This document shows, piece by piece, positions 1 through 6,598 of a DNA stretch of 11,293 bases. Within the stretch, counting starts at the first letter, position 1, and every line of letters starts with the position of its first letter. Origin of the DNA: Acetomicrobium sp. UBA5826 (GTDB lineage Bacteria > Synergistota > Synergistia > Synergistales > Acetomicrobiaceae); the NCBI RefSeq assembly GCF_002433005.1, contig NZ_DJHF01000018.1, forward strand, positions 82,248 to 93,540, given 5' to 3'. Made by a program: the position numbers and the translations under genes. Under the pieces are notes generated by a model, which saw only the letters and a list, made by a program, of their open reading frames with translations, did no database searches and had not been told where the DNA came from.

Positions 1-254
1 CCCCTCATCGGATTTTGATGCCACGGAACAGGCTGAGCCTCCAGGTCCTCCGGATCAATCCCTCCGATGAAGGCTTGGTTTGGGGCGTAACTTACTGCCT
101 CTTCAAAGGGACGCATCGATTTTGACAGGGAAAGCAGAAACTCCGATTCTCCTTTGGCCTTCCTTTCCCAAAAGGGGGTATTGCCATAGTGATAGGCAAG
201 TTCGGGGGTGTGGTTCAAGCAATAGGCATATTCTTTTATAGCAACCTTTCGCAT
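1..254 (-). CDS. grdC: Glycine reductase complex component C, subunit beta (GrdC), 5' part only
   Basis: This is the first 84 codons of a gene that runs off the left edge of the window. In this family GrdC, with GrdD, takes the carboxymethyl-selenoether carried by GrdA and releases acetyl phosphate using inorganic phosphate. The reading frame is open throughout. I recognise it by the N-terminal block YAPNQAFIGG (residues 56-65) following RPFEEAV, which resembles GrdC N-termini as I remember them, and by its place directly after grdB. The chosen ATG (252-254) has an AAGGAG at 268-273, but the 13-base spacing is long. A GTG at 264-266 is in frame but only one base from AAGGAG, so I did not choose it. 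The gene is separated from grdB by a strong hairpin (301-341), so it may be expressed less than grdA and grdB. The catalytic part is not in the window. Confidence 0.78.
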   Translation of the reverse strand, partial: MRKVAIKEYAYCLNHTPELAYHYGNTPFWERKAKGESEFLLSLSKSMRPFEEAVSYAPNQAFIGGIDPEDLEAQPVPWHQNPMR

Positions 255-300
255 GTAATCATGCACGCTCCTTATGTCCGAAATTACCGCCAATTTAATT

Positions 301-341
301 GATCAAGGGGCCAAAAGAAAGGTCCCATTGGCCCCTTGATC
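301..341 (-). terminator. Strong hairpin between grdB and grdC, partial terminator or attenuator
   Basis: A perfect 14-bp inverted repeat (301-314 with 328-341) encloses a 13-base loop. On the minus strand it is followed by AATTAAATT, which is A+T-rich but not a clean U-run. It lies about ten bases after the grdB stop codon and before grdC. It may reduce read-through into grdC or protect the 3' end of the upstream message. A full stop is unlikely, because grdC belongs to the same pathway and I see no new promoter in the remaining 46 bases. Confidence 0.6.
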
Positions 342-350
342 GGAGAGAAG

Positions 351-1658
351 TTAATCGTCAAAAACGGTCTGTTCCTTGATATCTGCCTGTAAGGCCTTTA
401 ATGCTTTGTTTAAAAGGCGGCGTCTTATTGCCCTTTCTTCTTCTGGCGACTTTGTCGGATCGCCAAGGGGGTGAGGAATTGCAACGGCCGGAACTATTCT
501 GTTCGCTCCGACGGTCTGTGATATGGGAACTATAGTACATATATGCACGGTGGGTAAACCCGCTCTCTCCAATTCCTTTACCATCGTTGCACCGCAACGA
601 GTACAGGTTCCTCAGGTGGACGTGAGGATGACGCCATCTACGTTATCGTTTTTCAACCTCTTGGCAATCTCCTCTCCAAAACTCTTGGCATAGGCTACGG
701 GAGTTCCGTTGCCCACAGTCGCGTAATATTTATCGTGAAGCGAGCCAAAGGAGCCCTCCCTTTCCAGTTCTCTTGCCACATCCACGGGCAACACCCTATC
801 GGGATCATCGTTTGCATAGGTAGGATCATAACCTCCGTGAGCCGTCTCGTGCGTTTCCGATGTGAGGTCCTGCAAGCCCGCTAAGCTATATTCCCCGAAC
901 TTGGTAGCGCTTGAAGCTTCTATCCTGTTGGGGTTGCCCTTGGGAACTATGCCTCCTGAAGTAACAAAGGCAATTTTGGCTTTCTTTATGTCTTTTATAG
1001 CAGGAGCGGGCGGCACACGATCGAATGATGGCATGGGATATTCTGAGACAAACTCCTCGCCGCGAAGCTTTTTCACGAGCATATCGACTGCCCTCTCGGC
1101 TCCAATTCGATCTCTGAATACGTTTACCCTGACGCCTCGCTCTATGTAGCCCTCTTCTTTAGGGCTCCCAATAACTTCCCCCTTCAATTGCTTCAAAACG
1201 AGGCGGGCCATTTTAGGTATGGCATCGCGCATTCCTCTGGCGCTATCTGCCGCTTCGATTATGTAAATGCCCTTTTTGTAAATCTCGACAGCGGGATTTT
1301 CCCGATACATGGCAGTAACGACCGGTATGCCAAGCCTTTTACCGACGGCATCGCATATGGCGCCACAGGCCATGCCATATCGTCCCGCGTTAAAAGCCGG
1401 CCCCGCAACGAGGGCATCGGGTTTGTATTCCTTGAGCATCTCGATAATTTTGTTTATAGCCTCATCCATATGTTCGGCGAAATAGCCATCACCGCAAATT
1501 ACCGTCGCCACTATAGTAGCCTCTTTTTCAAAGGCTGCCTCCAGGGCCTGCCCAGGGCCTACCACGCCATCGCGAAGCTCCGGCGGATAATCCGCCCTTT
1601 CCTCGCCACCTATGCCAGCGAAAAATTGATTTATATAGTGCACTACCCTATAAGCCAC
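351..1658 (-). CDS. grdB: Glycine reductase protein B, selenoprotein subunit gamma (GrdB), with in-frame UGA = Sec
   Basis: GrdB is the selenocysteine subunit of the substrate-specific protein B. It attacks the glycine Schiff base held by the GrdE pyruvoyl group and passes the carboxymethyl group to GrdA. The frame is interrupted once, by TGA at 612-614. Reading it as selenocysteine gives one 435-residue protein, the usual family length, with Sec349, Cys352 and Cys355 forming the UxxCxxC motif (UGTCTRCG). The C-terminal part after the UGA continues without a gap to a stop at 351. The start is GTG at 1656-1658, with GGGGAGGG seven bases upstream; the N-terminus MAYRVVHYINQFF matches the family. 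grdA ends 31 bases upstream. The sarcosine or betaine paralogues (GrdF, GrdH) share this fold, but the glycine riboswitch and the operon argue for glycine. A gene caller using a plain code would split it into a 348-residue protein and a 77-residue one. Confidence 0.95.
585..614 (-). promoter_or_regulatory. SECIS element and recoded UGA of grdB
   Basis: After the UGA (612-614) there are 12 bases, then a perfect 6-bp stem CGUUGC/GCAACG (594-599 with 585-590) closed by a GGU loop. The position and the G/U-rich apical loop fit bacterial SECIS elements, which sit inside the coding region just after the UGA and bind the SelB elongation factor. The stem is seen directly; SelB binding is inferred. 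Confidence 0.75.
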
Positions 1659-1689
1659 AAATAATCCCTCCCCATCTCTCGTCGCAACC

Positions 1690-2172
1690 CTAGAGAGTAT
1701 ACTTGCTGCATTGCTCTCGCATTTTAGCTACCGCTTGAGATAGGGCCTCAGGATCCAAAACCATCTCCATCATTCCCATTTGCTCTTCCCAAACAGCGGG
1801 ATCCACTTCCTCTTTTATCTCCGGTTCAAACATGTGATAAACTGCGAGTCCCAACGGGACTCCTGCCAATGGACCTGCGTAAGTCGGATCTCCGTTTGCA
1901 ACGGTTTCGGCGTAAATTTCTGCGCCCTCTGCATCGGAGCTGCCCAGTATTACTACGACGTTTTCAGCACCGAATTTCTCGGCTGCGTCCTTGACGCGCT
2001 GTTGATTCTGCAGGTCCATGGCTCCCGCGGCCGTTCAGACGAAGCATTCGGTCACGGAAAACACTATATCGGCTCCGCTGTCCTTTAAACAGGCCTCCAT
2101 CACGGGACCGGGAATTCCATCCCGTTCGCCAAGGAGTATCAGCTTTTTACCGACCAATTTCCCCTTTGCCAT
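1690..2172 (-). CDS. grdA: Glycine reductase protein A, selenoprotein (GrdA), with in-frame UGA = Sec
   Basis: GrdA is the small acidic selenoprotein shared by glycine, sarcosine and betaine reductases. Its selenocysteine carries the carboxymethyl group to protein C and is afterwards oxidised and re-reduced by thioredoxin. The frame from ATG 2170-2172 contains one TGA at 2035-2037. Read as selenocysteine (residue 46), it gives a 160-residue protein with the hallmark CFVUTAAGAMDLQNQ, in which Cys43 and Sec46 form the CxxU redox pair. That is the normal GrdA length. The start has a strong AGGAGGUG seven bases upstream. It sits 27 bases after grdE and 31 bases before grdB. A plain-code gene caller would report only a 109-residue fragment beginning at the internal Met just after the Sec and would lose the active site. 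Confidence 0.96.
2010..2037 (-). promoter_or_regulatory. Probable SECIS element and recoded UGA of grdA
   Basis: The UGA lies at 2035-2037. The best local hairpin just downstream is GCGGG/CCUGC (2024-2028 with 2010-2014), with one G-U pair and a nine-base loop AGCCAUGGA. It is less convincing than the grdB element, because the stem is short and the loop wide. A SECIS is required here if the UGA is read as Sec, so the function is inferred from the codon and the exact fold is tentative. Confidence 0.5.
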
Positions 2173-2199
2173 GGGTTAACACCTCCTGTTTTTTATTAT

Positions 2200-3489
2200 T
2201 TATCTGGTTTCAGCAGAAAAACAGGTGAAGCCAAGCTCGTTGGTGGCACCCGTTATTGCCTGCAACTCAACTTCGATGGAACCATCTTCCTTTAAGCTTC
2301 CGGAAAAACCTCCCGCTATGACATTGGCTGATTCGGAAAAACCTATCAGTTTTTCCATAGGTGGCAATTGGACCGTCGGGTTTGCGTTTCCGGCGCTTAC
2401 GACAGCGTTCGCTTCAGGGGCCGCGTCGGCGAGGGATTGGCTGGCTCCGTCCCTTCCGGCATATTCGTCGGTAATGAGCACCGTCTTTATACCCGCACGC
2501 TCCGCCTTTCTGCAGTTCATAATCAAGTCCGTATCGGGATTTCCAAAACCTTCTTCCGTAATTATCAACCCGTCAACTCCAAGCATCTTGGCAAGCTTGA
2601 CCGCATAGGAAGAGCTTCTCTTCTTATCTTCGAGCGTCACGTTCTCGTTGGTAATTATGCAACCTACGAAATCAATGTCTCTGCCATGCCTCTTGTAGAG
2701 GGCTTCTATTACAGGATTATTTTGATGGACATAGGTACTGTTCTTATCGCAGGCGGATACGCAGTTGCCCGACACGATAGCCCCATCGAAGACCTCATTA
2801 GGATGAATTAGCGTTGGAAGTATCCTCTTTGCGTCGACTCCATATACGTAGGTATCGTGAAGAAGACCCTGGGACTGCAACATGTAAAGATATGCTACCC
2901 TAGGCAAACCCTCGAGCTCCTTGGGCCTTTTCGTTATCTCCCCTAATTCGTAAAGCGATACTTCGTCGGGCGACGTTCCCTTCGCATTCACCGCCAAAAA
3001 GTGCGCGACCTTGAGTCCGGCCACGCGACATGCCGCCTCATAATCGTGCCTTTCAATACCTTCCTTGGGCGTAAAGACCAAGACCACGTTGTTGGTCTTG
3101 GAGAAGGGCGTGTAATCGGCACCGGGGCCCGACATATCTATAATCCCTTCCTGGAAACCGACTATCTTGCCACAGGTCACAACTGCCGCACCTGACAACA
3201 CTAATGTCTTGCCCCTTCCTACATTACCCTCGACATCGCCGATGAAACCCGGAAAGACGTCGCCTTCGCCCTCGATCTTGCACCTGGGCTCTATCACGTC
3301 TTTGACCGGGACAATGCGAACCCTTTCTCCTGGACGAGCTAAATCCACCTCTACGGACTCAAAGCGATCATCCTCTAGCAGCATATCTGTAATTTCTTCG
3401 CGGTTGATGTAAAGGACGTTATTTTCGACCTCGGTGGCATCGCCCCATTGCACATCCTCGATCTTAACTTTATGCAATTCCAACCTCAC
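2200..3489 (-). CDS. grdE: Glycine reductase protein B, pro-protein subunit alpha/beta (GrdE)
   Basis: GrdE is made as a pro-protein that cleaves itself to give two subunits of protein B. The new N-terminal Cys becomes the pyruvoyl group that forms a Schiff base with glycine. The cleavage site is visible as SGNCVSACDKN, between Asn and Cys at about residues 242-243, so the products are roughly 242 and 187 residues long. The full length, 429 residues, is typical. Two non-ATG starts are possible: GTG at 3487-3489, giving MRLELHKVK as in relatives, with AAGGGGG nine bases upstream, or TTG at 3490-3492, one codon longer. I prefer GTG on family similarity. It lies between trxA (gap about 40 bases) and grdA (27 bases). 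GrdG and GrdI for sarcosine and betaine are the alternatives, disfavoured by the glycine riboswitch. Confidence 0.95.
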   Translation of the reverse strand: MRLELHKVKIEDVQWGDATEVENNVLYINREEITDMLLEDDRFESVEVDLARPGERVRIVPVKDVIEPRCKIEGEGDVFPGFIGDVEGNVGRGKTLVLSGAAVVTCGKIVGFQEGIIDMSGPGADYTPFSKTNNVVLVFTPKEGIERHDYEAACRVAGLKVAHFLAVNAKGTSPDEVSLYELGEITKRPKELEGLPRVAYLYMLQSQGLLHDTYVYGVDAKRILPTLIHPNEVFDGAIVSGNCVSACDKNSTYVHQNNPVIEALYKRHGRDIDFVGCIITNENVTLEDKKRSSSYAVKLAKMLGVDGLIITEEGFGNPDTDLIMNCRKAERAGIKTVLITDEYAGRDGASQSLADAAPEANAVVSAGNANPTVQLPPMEKLIGFSESANVIAGGFSGSLKEDGSIEVELQAITGATNELGFTCFSAETR

Positions 3490-3528
3490 CAACAGACACC
3501 CCCTTCTTTCTGCGCCTAAAACGAAATG

Positions 3529-3849
3529 CTACTGCAATAACTTTTCCATTCGCTCCTTAATAGCTTCTATAGTGACCTCTTCTCCGCTTATCCTGTCCTT
3601 TAACTCCCCTCCTTTATAGAAAAGAAAGGTAGGAACTCCCATGACCTTTAAACTGATCACCAAGCGACGATTTTCAGCTACGTTTAGTTTACAGAACTTT
3701 ACTTTGCCTTCATATTGAGAGGAAAGCTCCTCTACCTGAGGCATCAGGGCAAGACAAGGTCCGCATTTGGGCCCCCAAAGATCCACCACGACGGGAAGAT
3801 CGCTTTGTAAAACTTCGCTTTCAAAATTATCCTTGTTCAATTCGATCAA
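3529..3849 (-). CDS. trxA: Thioredoxin of the glycine reductase system
   Basis: This 106-residue single-domain thioredoxin is the normal length for the family. Its likely job is to reduce the Cys-Sec bond of oxidised GrdA, using electrons from a thioredoxin reductase whose gene is not in this window. The active site is DLWGPKCGPC. The CGPC pair is intact, but the Trp that usually stands immediately before the first Cys (WCGPC) is replaced by Lys, with Gly-Pro before it. The conserved cis-Pro is present in GVPTFLFYKGG. The start is TTG at 3847-3849, directly after the grdX stop, with GGGAGGUG inside the end of grdX about eight bases upstream. This tight spacing suggests translational coupling. 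Thioredoxin genes are commonly found in grd operons. Confidence 0.95.
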   Translation of the reverse strand: MIELNKDNFESEVLQSDLPVVVDLWGPKCGPCLALMPQVEELSSQYEGKVKFCKLNVAENRRLVISLKVMGVPTFLFYKGGELKDRISGEEVTIEAIKERMEKLLQ

Positions 3850-3851
3850 TT

Positions 3852-4250
3852 TCAGTGCACCTCCCGATTTGATAAGATTCCATATTGATAAAACACCGGC
3901 ATCATGAGCTGTTCGTCGAGGAACTGCATATCCTCTATCGAACTTGGATCCAAATCGATATGATTACGATCTGCCCTTTCGTAAATTTCGAGGGCTCTTT
4001 CAATTAAATTGAGAGATTCCTGATCGACGAAATCATCGTCAGATGTGAAACTGGCCAGAAGCACAGTTAAATAAAGCCTTTTCTCCGGAGGGATATTTCC
4101 CGTCAGAGGATGGGAGATAAGCCTATATCCGTCATGGACCTTATCGCGCAACATCGCCAACACATCTAAAGGACAGCCTTCTAGATATACGCATCCTGCG
4201 ATGTGCTTCAGTCGAGGATTGTTCGTTACAACTTCATAAAAAAAGGACAT
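3852..4250 (-). CDS. grdX: GrdX family protein, function unknown
   Basis: I recognise this as GrdX, a small protein found beside glycine reductase genes whose biochemical role I do not know. With the chosen start it has 132 residues. It opens with VVTNNPRL (residues 7-14) and has a central block DKVHDGYRLISHPLTG (about residues 36-51), both resembling GrdX proteins as I remember them. The C-terminal half is acidic and helical in character. It shows no signal peptide, no membrane segment and no metal-binding Cys cluster. The frame stays open to an ATG at 4320-4322, but that extension overlaps the leader and lacks a good ribosome site. ATG 4248-4250 has GAGGGGGG nine bases upstream and places the conserved block at the N-terminus. 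It is the first gene after the riboswitch and ends two bases before the trxA start. Confidence 0.8.
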   Translation of the reverse strand: MSFFYEVVTNNPRLKHIAGCVYLEGCPLDVLAMLRDKVHDGYRLISHPLTGNIPPEKRLYLTVLLASFTSDDDFVDQESLNLIERALEIYERADRNHIDLDPSSIEDMQFLDEQLMMPVFYQYGILSNREVH

Positions 4251-4330
4251 GCGCCAAATCCCCCCTCGGTCCATTTGGCCCCTGTCCTCTTCACCCCCCA
4301 GGGATTCACCATAAGCAATCATATGGCTTG
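4251..4330 (-). promoter_or_regulatory. grdX leader with competing folds around the ribosome-binding site
   Basis: Between the riboswitch and the grdX ATG, the ribosome site GGGGGG (4260-4265) can take part in two structures. A perfect 7-bp stem GCCAAAU/AUUUGGC (4273-4279 with 4253-4259) places it in a hairpin loop. Alternatively AAUCCC (4301-4306) can pair with GGGAUU (4257-4262), covering it. The two folds share bases, so they exclude each other. A role in translational control is inference. Confidence 0.4.
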
Positions 4331-4467
4331 CCCTTTTGGTAGATCTCTAAAGAAATCTTTTCCAGGGTTCCGTCACACCGCAATCCTTTTGCCTGAGAGA
4401 TTGGGGCATCGCTGCCCTTGCACCTTCGGCTTCTCGCCTTCCTTTAAGCGAGATATCTCTTGCGGCG
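4331..4467 (-). ncRNA. Glycine riboswitch, one full aptamer plus a degenerate second one
   Basis: The first aptamer is complete. An outer helix CGCCGCAA/UUGCGGUG (4460-4467 with 4376-4383) encloses an inner helix AGAGAU/AUCUCU (4455-4460 with 4396-4401). Inside are a perfect hairpin stem UCUCGC/GCGAGA (4448-4453 with 4432-4437) and another, GGGCA/UGCCC (4413-4417 with 4404-4408). The conserved core GCCGAAGGUGCAA and the closing CUCUCAGGCAAAAGGA are both present. It is followed by the typical linker GACGGAACCCUGGA and a short second element: CCCU/AGGG (4364-4367 with 4331-4334) around a 7-bp hairpin (4341-4347 with 4352-4358), ending in ACCAAAAGGG. The second element lacks the glycine-binding core, as in single-aptamer glycine riboswitches with a ghost aptamer. 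It sits directly before the glycine reductase operon. Confidence 0.9.
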
Positions 4468-4493
4468 CTCATCCGGGTATTCTTACATACTTT

Positions 4494-4522
4494 ATTTTAT
4501 ATATATCATTTCACAAAGTCAA
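4494..4522 (-). promoter_or_regulatory. Predicted sigma-70-type promoter of the grd operon
   Basis: The -35 box TTGACT (4517-4522) and -10 box TAAAAT (4494-4499) are separated by 17 bases, close to consensus. Transcription should start near 4487, about 20 bases before the riboswitch. The promoter begins 28 bases after the hypE stop codon, which supports a separate transcription unit for the grd genes. Confidence 0.75.
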
Positions 4523-4550
4523 GGCCGAATATCTCAAACATATTTCCAGC

Positions 4551-5528
4551 CTAACATATTCTGGGAACTATCTCTCCCAAGGGCATGTCGACGACGCGCA
4601 TGCCGCCGATGCTGGTCTTAAGTCCGACAATTCCGGCATGTTCATCAGTGACCTTGCCTATAACAGCGCAGAGGGGTGCCTTCTCTTTCAAAGAAGAAAG
4701 GACTTCATGCAGGCAGTCGGGATCCAAGGCGATGACAGCTGTCCCTTCGCAGGCAAGGTGCAACACGTCAAAACCCAAGACGTCGGCTAGGGAGATTACC
4801 TGCCGGGTCAGTGGGATGAGATCTTCATCAATTTCAATGCCCAAGGAGGCACCCTCGGCCCATTCGCACAGGACCGTTCCCAAACCGCCTCGCGTACAAT
4901 CTCTTGCGCACTTTACGCCCGGTATCTTCGTCAGGGGTTCCATTAAAGGCCACAGAGGCGCGCAGTCGCTTTCCAATTCATCCACATCAAGGCCGTAGCG
5001 GAGCGCGGCTATCAGAGCACCATGTTGTCCGATAGGACCGGTGGCGATGATGACATCTCCCGGAGAAAGCTCATTGACACCCCAGGGACGATCCGTCACG
5101 GATTGACCCAGGGCACAGCAGGTTATATAAATGCCGTCAGCCTGTCCTTTGGGCAGCACCTTGGTATCACCGGCGATGAACTTGACATCCAATTCCTTGC
5201 TGACACGATAGGCGCTATCGACGGCTCTAAAGAGTTCGTCCTTCGGCAATCCCTCTTCTATCAAGAAACTTACTGCAACATAATTTGGCTTTACCCCTCT
5301 GACGGCTAAATCGTTAGTACTTCCGCAGATAGCGAGTTTCCCAATATCTCCTCCCGGAAAAAACCGAGGGCTTACAGTAAAACCGTCAATCGTTACGCCT
5401 ATACCGTTTTCAATTAAAGCACAATCTTCCAAATCATTAACGCTTTGATCCCGATATATTTCGAGGATCTCCTTGATAAGCTCTTGGGTGGGCCTGCCAC
5501 CGCTTCCGTGTTTTATTTCGATGAACAT
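4551..5528 (-). CDS. hypE: [NiFe]-hydrogenase maturation protein HypE
   Basis: HypE makes the cyanide ligands of the NiFe-hydrogenase active site. Its C-terminal Cys receives a carbamoyl group from HypF, dehydrates it with ATP to a thiocyanate, and hands the cyanide to iron held by HypC-HypD. At 325 residues it has the normal length and ends in the diagnostic PRIC, with Cys325 as the last residue. The N-terminal HGSGGR block (residues 8-13) and the GGDIGKLAICGSTNDLAVRG block belong to the PurM-like ATP-binding fold. The ATG start lies two bases after the hypD stop codon, so the two are almost certainly co-translated. Neither hypF nor a hydrogenase structural gene is in the window. Confidence 0.96.
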   Translation of the reverse strand: MFIEIKHGSGGRPTQELIKEILEIYRDQSVNDLEDCALIENGIGVTIDGFTVSPRFFPGGDIGKLAICGSTNDLAVRGVKPNYVAVSFLIEEGLPKDELFRAVDSAYRVSKELDVKFIAGDTKVLPKGQADGIYITCCALGQSVTDRPWGVNELSPGDVIIATGPIGQHGALIAALRYGLDVDELESDCAPLWPLMEPLTKIPGVKCARDCTRGGLGTVLCEWAEGASLGIEIDEDLIPLTRQVISLADVLGFDVLHLACEGTAVIALDPDCLHEVLSSLKEKAPLCAVIGKVTDEHAGIVGLKTSIGGMRVVDMPLGEIVPRIC

Positions 5529-5530
5529 CG

Positions 5531-6598
5531 CTACATCACCCTATAATCGTACTTATAACATGCTGCACAGCTTCCCTCGCTCGATACCATACAGGGACCA
5601 ACAGGGGTATCGGGCCTGCATAGCTTAGAGAAAAGGGGGCATTCTTTTGGAGTTATCTTGCCCATCAATACTTCGCCGCACTTGCAACCTTGGGGGAGAG
5701 GGACATCCTCGATCTTCAAGTCGAACCTCAAAAGAGCATCAAACCGGGCAAAATCGCCCTTCAACTTCAGTCCCGACCTTTCGATAGGCCCCAAACCACG
5801 CCACTTTGAATCGCATTTATCGAATACTTCTTCTATCAACCCTTGAGCTTTTACGTTCCCTTGGGGCCTAACGGCTCTCGCGTACAAGAGGCTGACCTTG
5901 AAGTCACTCTCGCTTACCTGGCGGGCCAGCTCAACCAACCCCTCCATTATATCCAAAGGCTCAAAGCCAACTATTGCACAGGCGATATTGAAATCCCTGG
6001 GTAAAAATTGGTAAGGTTCTTCTCCCAGCACAACGCTCACGTGTCCCGGAAGCAAAAAGCCGTCAACTTGCAATTCCTCTGACTCAGCAAGTAGTCGTAG
6101 AGCGGGAGGGACCAGTTTATGGAATGAAAGGACGGAAAAATTTTGCACACCCCTATTCATCGCCTCAATGACCACAGCTGCAGTGGAAGGAGCGGTGGTT
6201 TCAAAGCCAACTCCCAAAAAAACCACCTCCTTAACGGGGTTTTTAAGGGCTAACGACAAGGCTTCATCTGCCGACCTCACGACACGAACATCGGCGCCAT
6301 GTGCCCTCAAGCTCTGCAGCGAACCCTTCGTGCCAGGAACGCGCAGCATATCGCCGTAGGTAGCGAAGATCAAATCCCCTTTGCCGGCAAGTTTTATTGC
6401 GGCATCTATCTCCCCCTGATCCGTCACGCAAACGGGGCAACCCGGACCGGAGACCAGCGAAATGTCGGGCGGCAATAAAGACCTTATGCCGCTCCTATAA
6501 ATAGCGACCGTGTGAGTACCGCAAACTTCCATAAAAGTCATTGGGCGTTCAGCAAAGAAAGTTAGCGCACGCCGAAGTAATTCAATTTTCTCTTTCAC
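5531..6598 (-). CDS. hypD: [NiFe]-hydrogenase maturation protein HypD
   Basis: HypD is the iron-sulfur scaffold that, with HypC, carries the Fe(CN)2CO unit before it is inserted into the hydrogenase large subunit. Family motifs are in order: MEVCGTHT (Cys26 with this start), GPGCPVC (Cys54, Cys57), and a Cys-rich end with CKCGEVLMG, CPLFSKLC and GSCAACYKY that should hold the 4Fe-4S cluster. I chose GTG at 6596-6598 because it has AAGGG just upstream, though only four bases away, and puts MEVCG about 23 residues from the start as in short HypD forms. A TTG at 6614-6616 would add six residues but has no clear ribosome site. With GTG the protein is 355 residues and overlaps the end of hypC by 17 bases. 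Confidence 0.93.
   Translation of the reverse strand: MKEKIELLRRALTFFAERPMTFMEVCGTHTVAIYRSGIRSLLPPDISLVSGPGCPVCVTDQGEIDAAIKLAGKGDLIFATYGDMLRVPGTKGSLQSLRAHGADVRVVRSADEALSLALKNPVKEVVFLGVGFETTAPSTAAVVIEAMNRGVQNFSVLSFHKLVPPALRLLAESEELQVDGFLLPGHVSVVLGEEPYQFLPRDFNIACAIVGFEPLDIMEGLVELARQVSESDFKVSLLYARAVRPQGNVKAQGLIEEVFDKCDSKWRGLGPIERSGLKLKGDFARFDALLRFDLKIEDVPLPQGCKCGEVLMGKITPKECPLFSKLCRPDTPVGPCMVSSEGSCAACYKYDYRVM

Noticed and set aside
612..614. grdB as a frameshifted or nonsense-mutated pseudogene
   Set aside because: The TGA sits exactly at the family's selenocysteine position, the frame continues in phase with conserved sequence, and a SECIS-like stem follows.
4251..4322. Longer grdX start at 4322
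   Set aside because: The added 24 residues are encoded by the structured leader, resemble no GrdX N-terminus, and lack a convincing ribosome site.
4523..4551. Terminator after hypE
   Set aside because: A bulged stem of about 10 bp can be drawn here, but it is followed only by TTGACTTTG, which also serves as the -35 region. It is too weak to list.
4203..4790. Plus-strand open frame of 195 codons across the riboswitch
   Set aside because: It runs antisense through grdX, the riboswitch, the grd promoter and the end of hypE. No ribosome site or family motif supports it.
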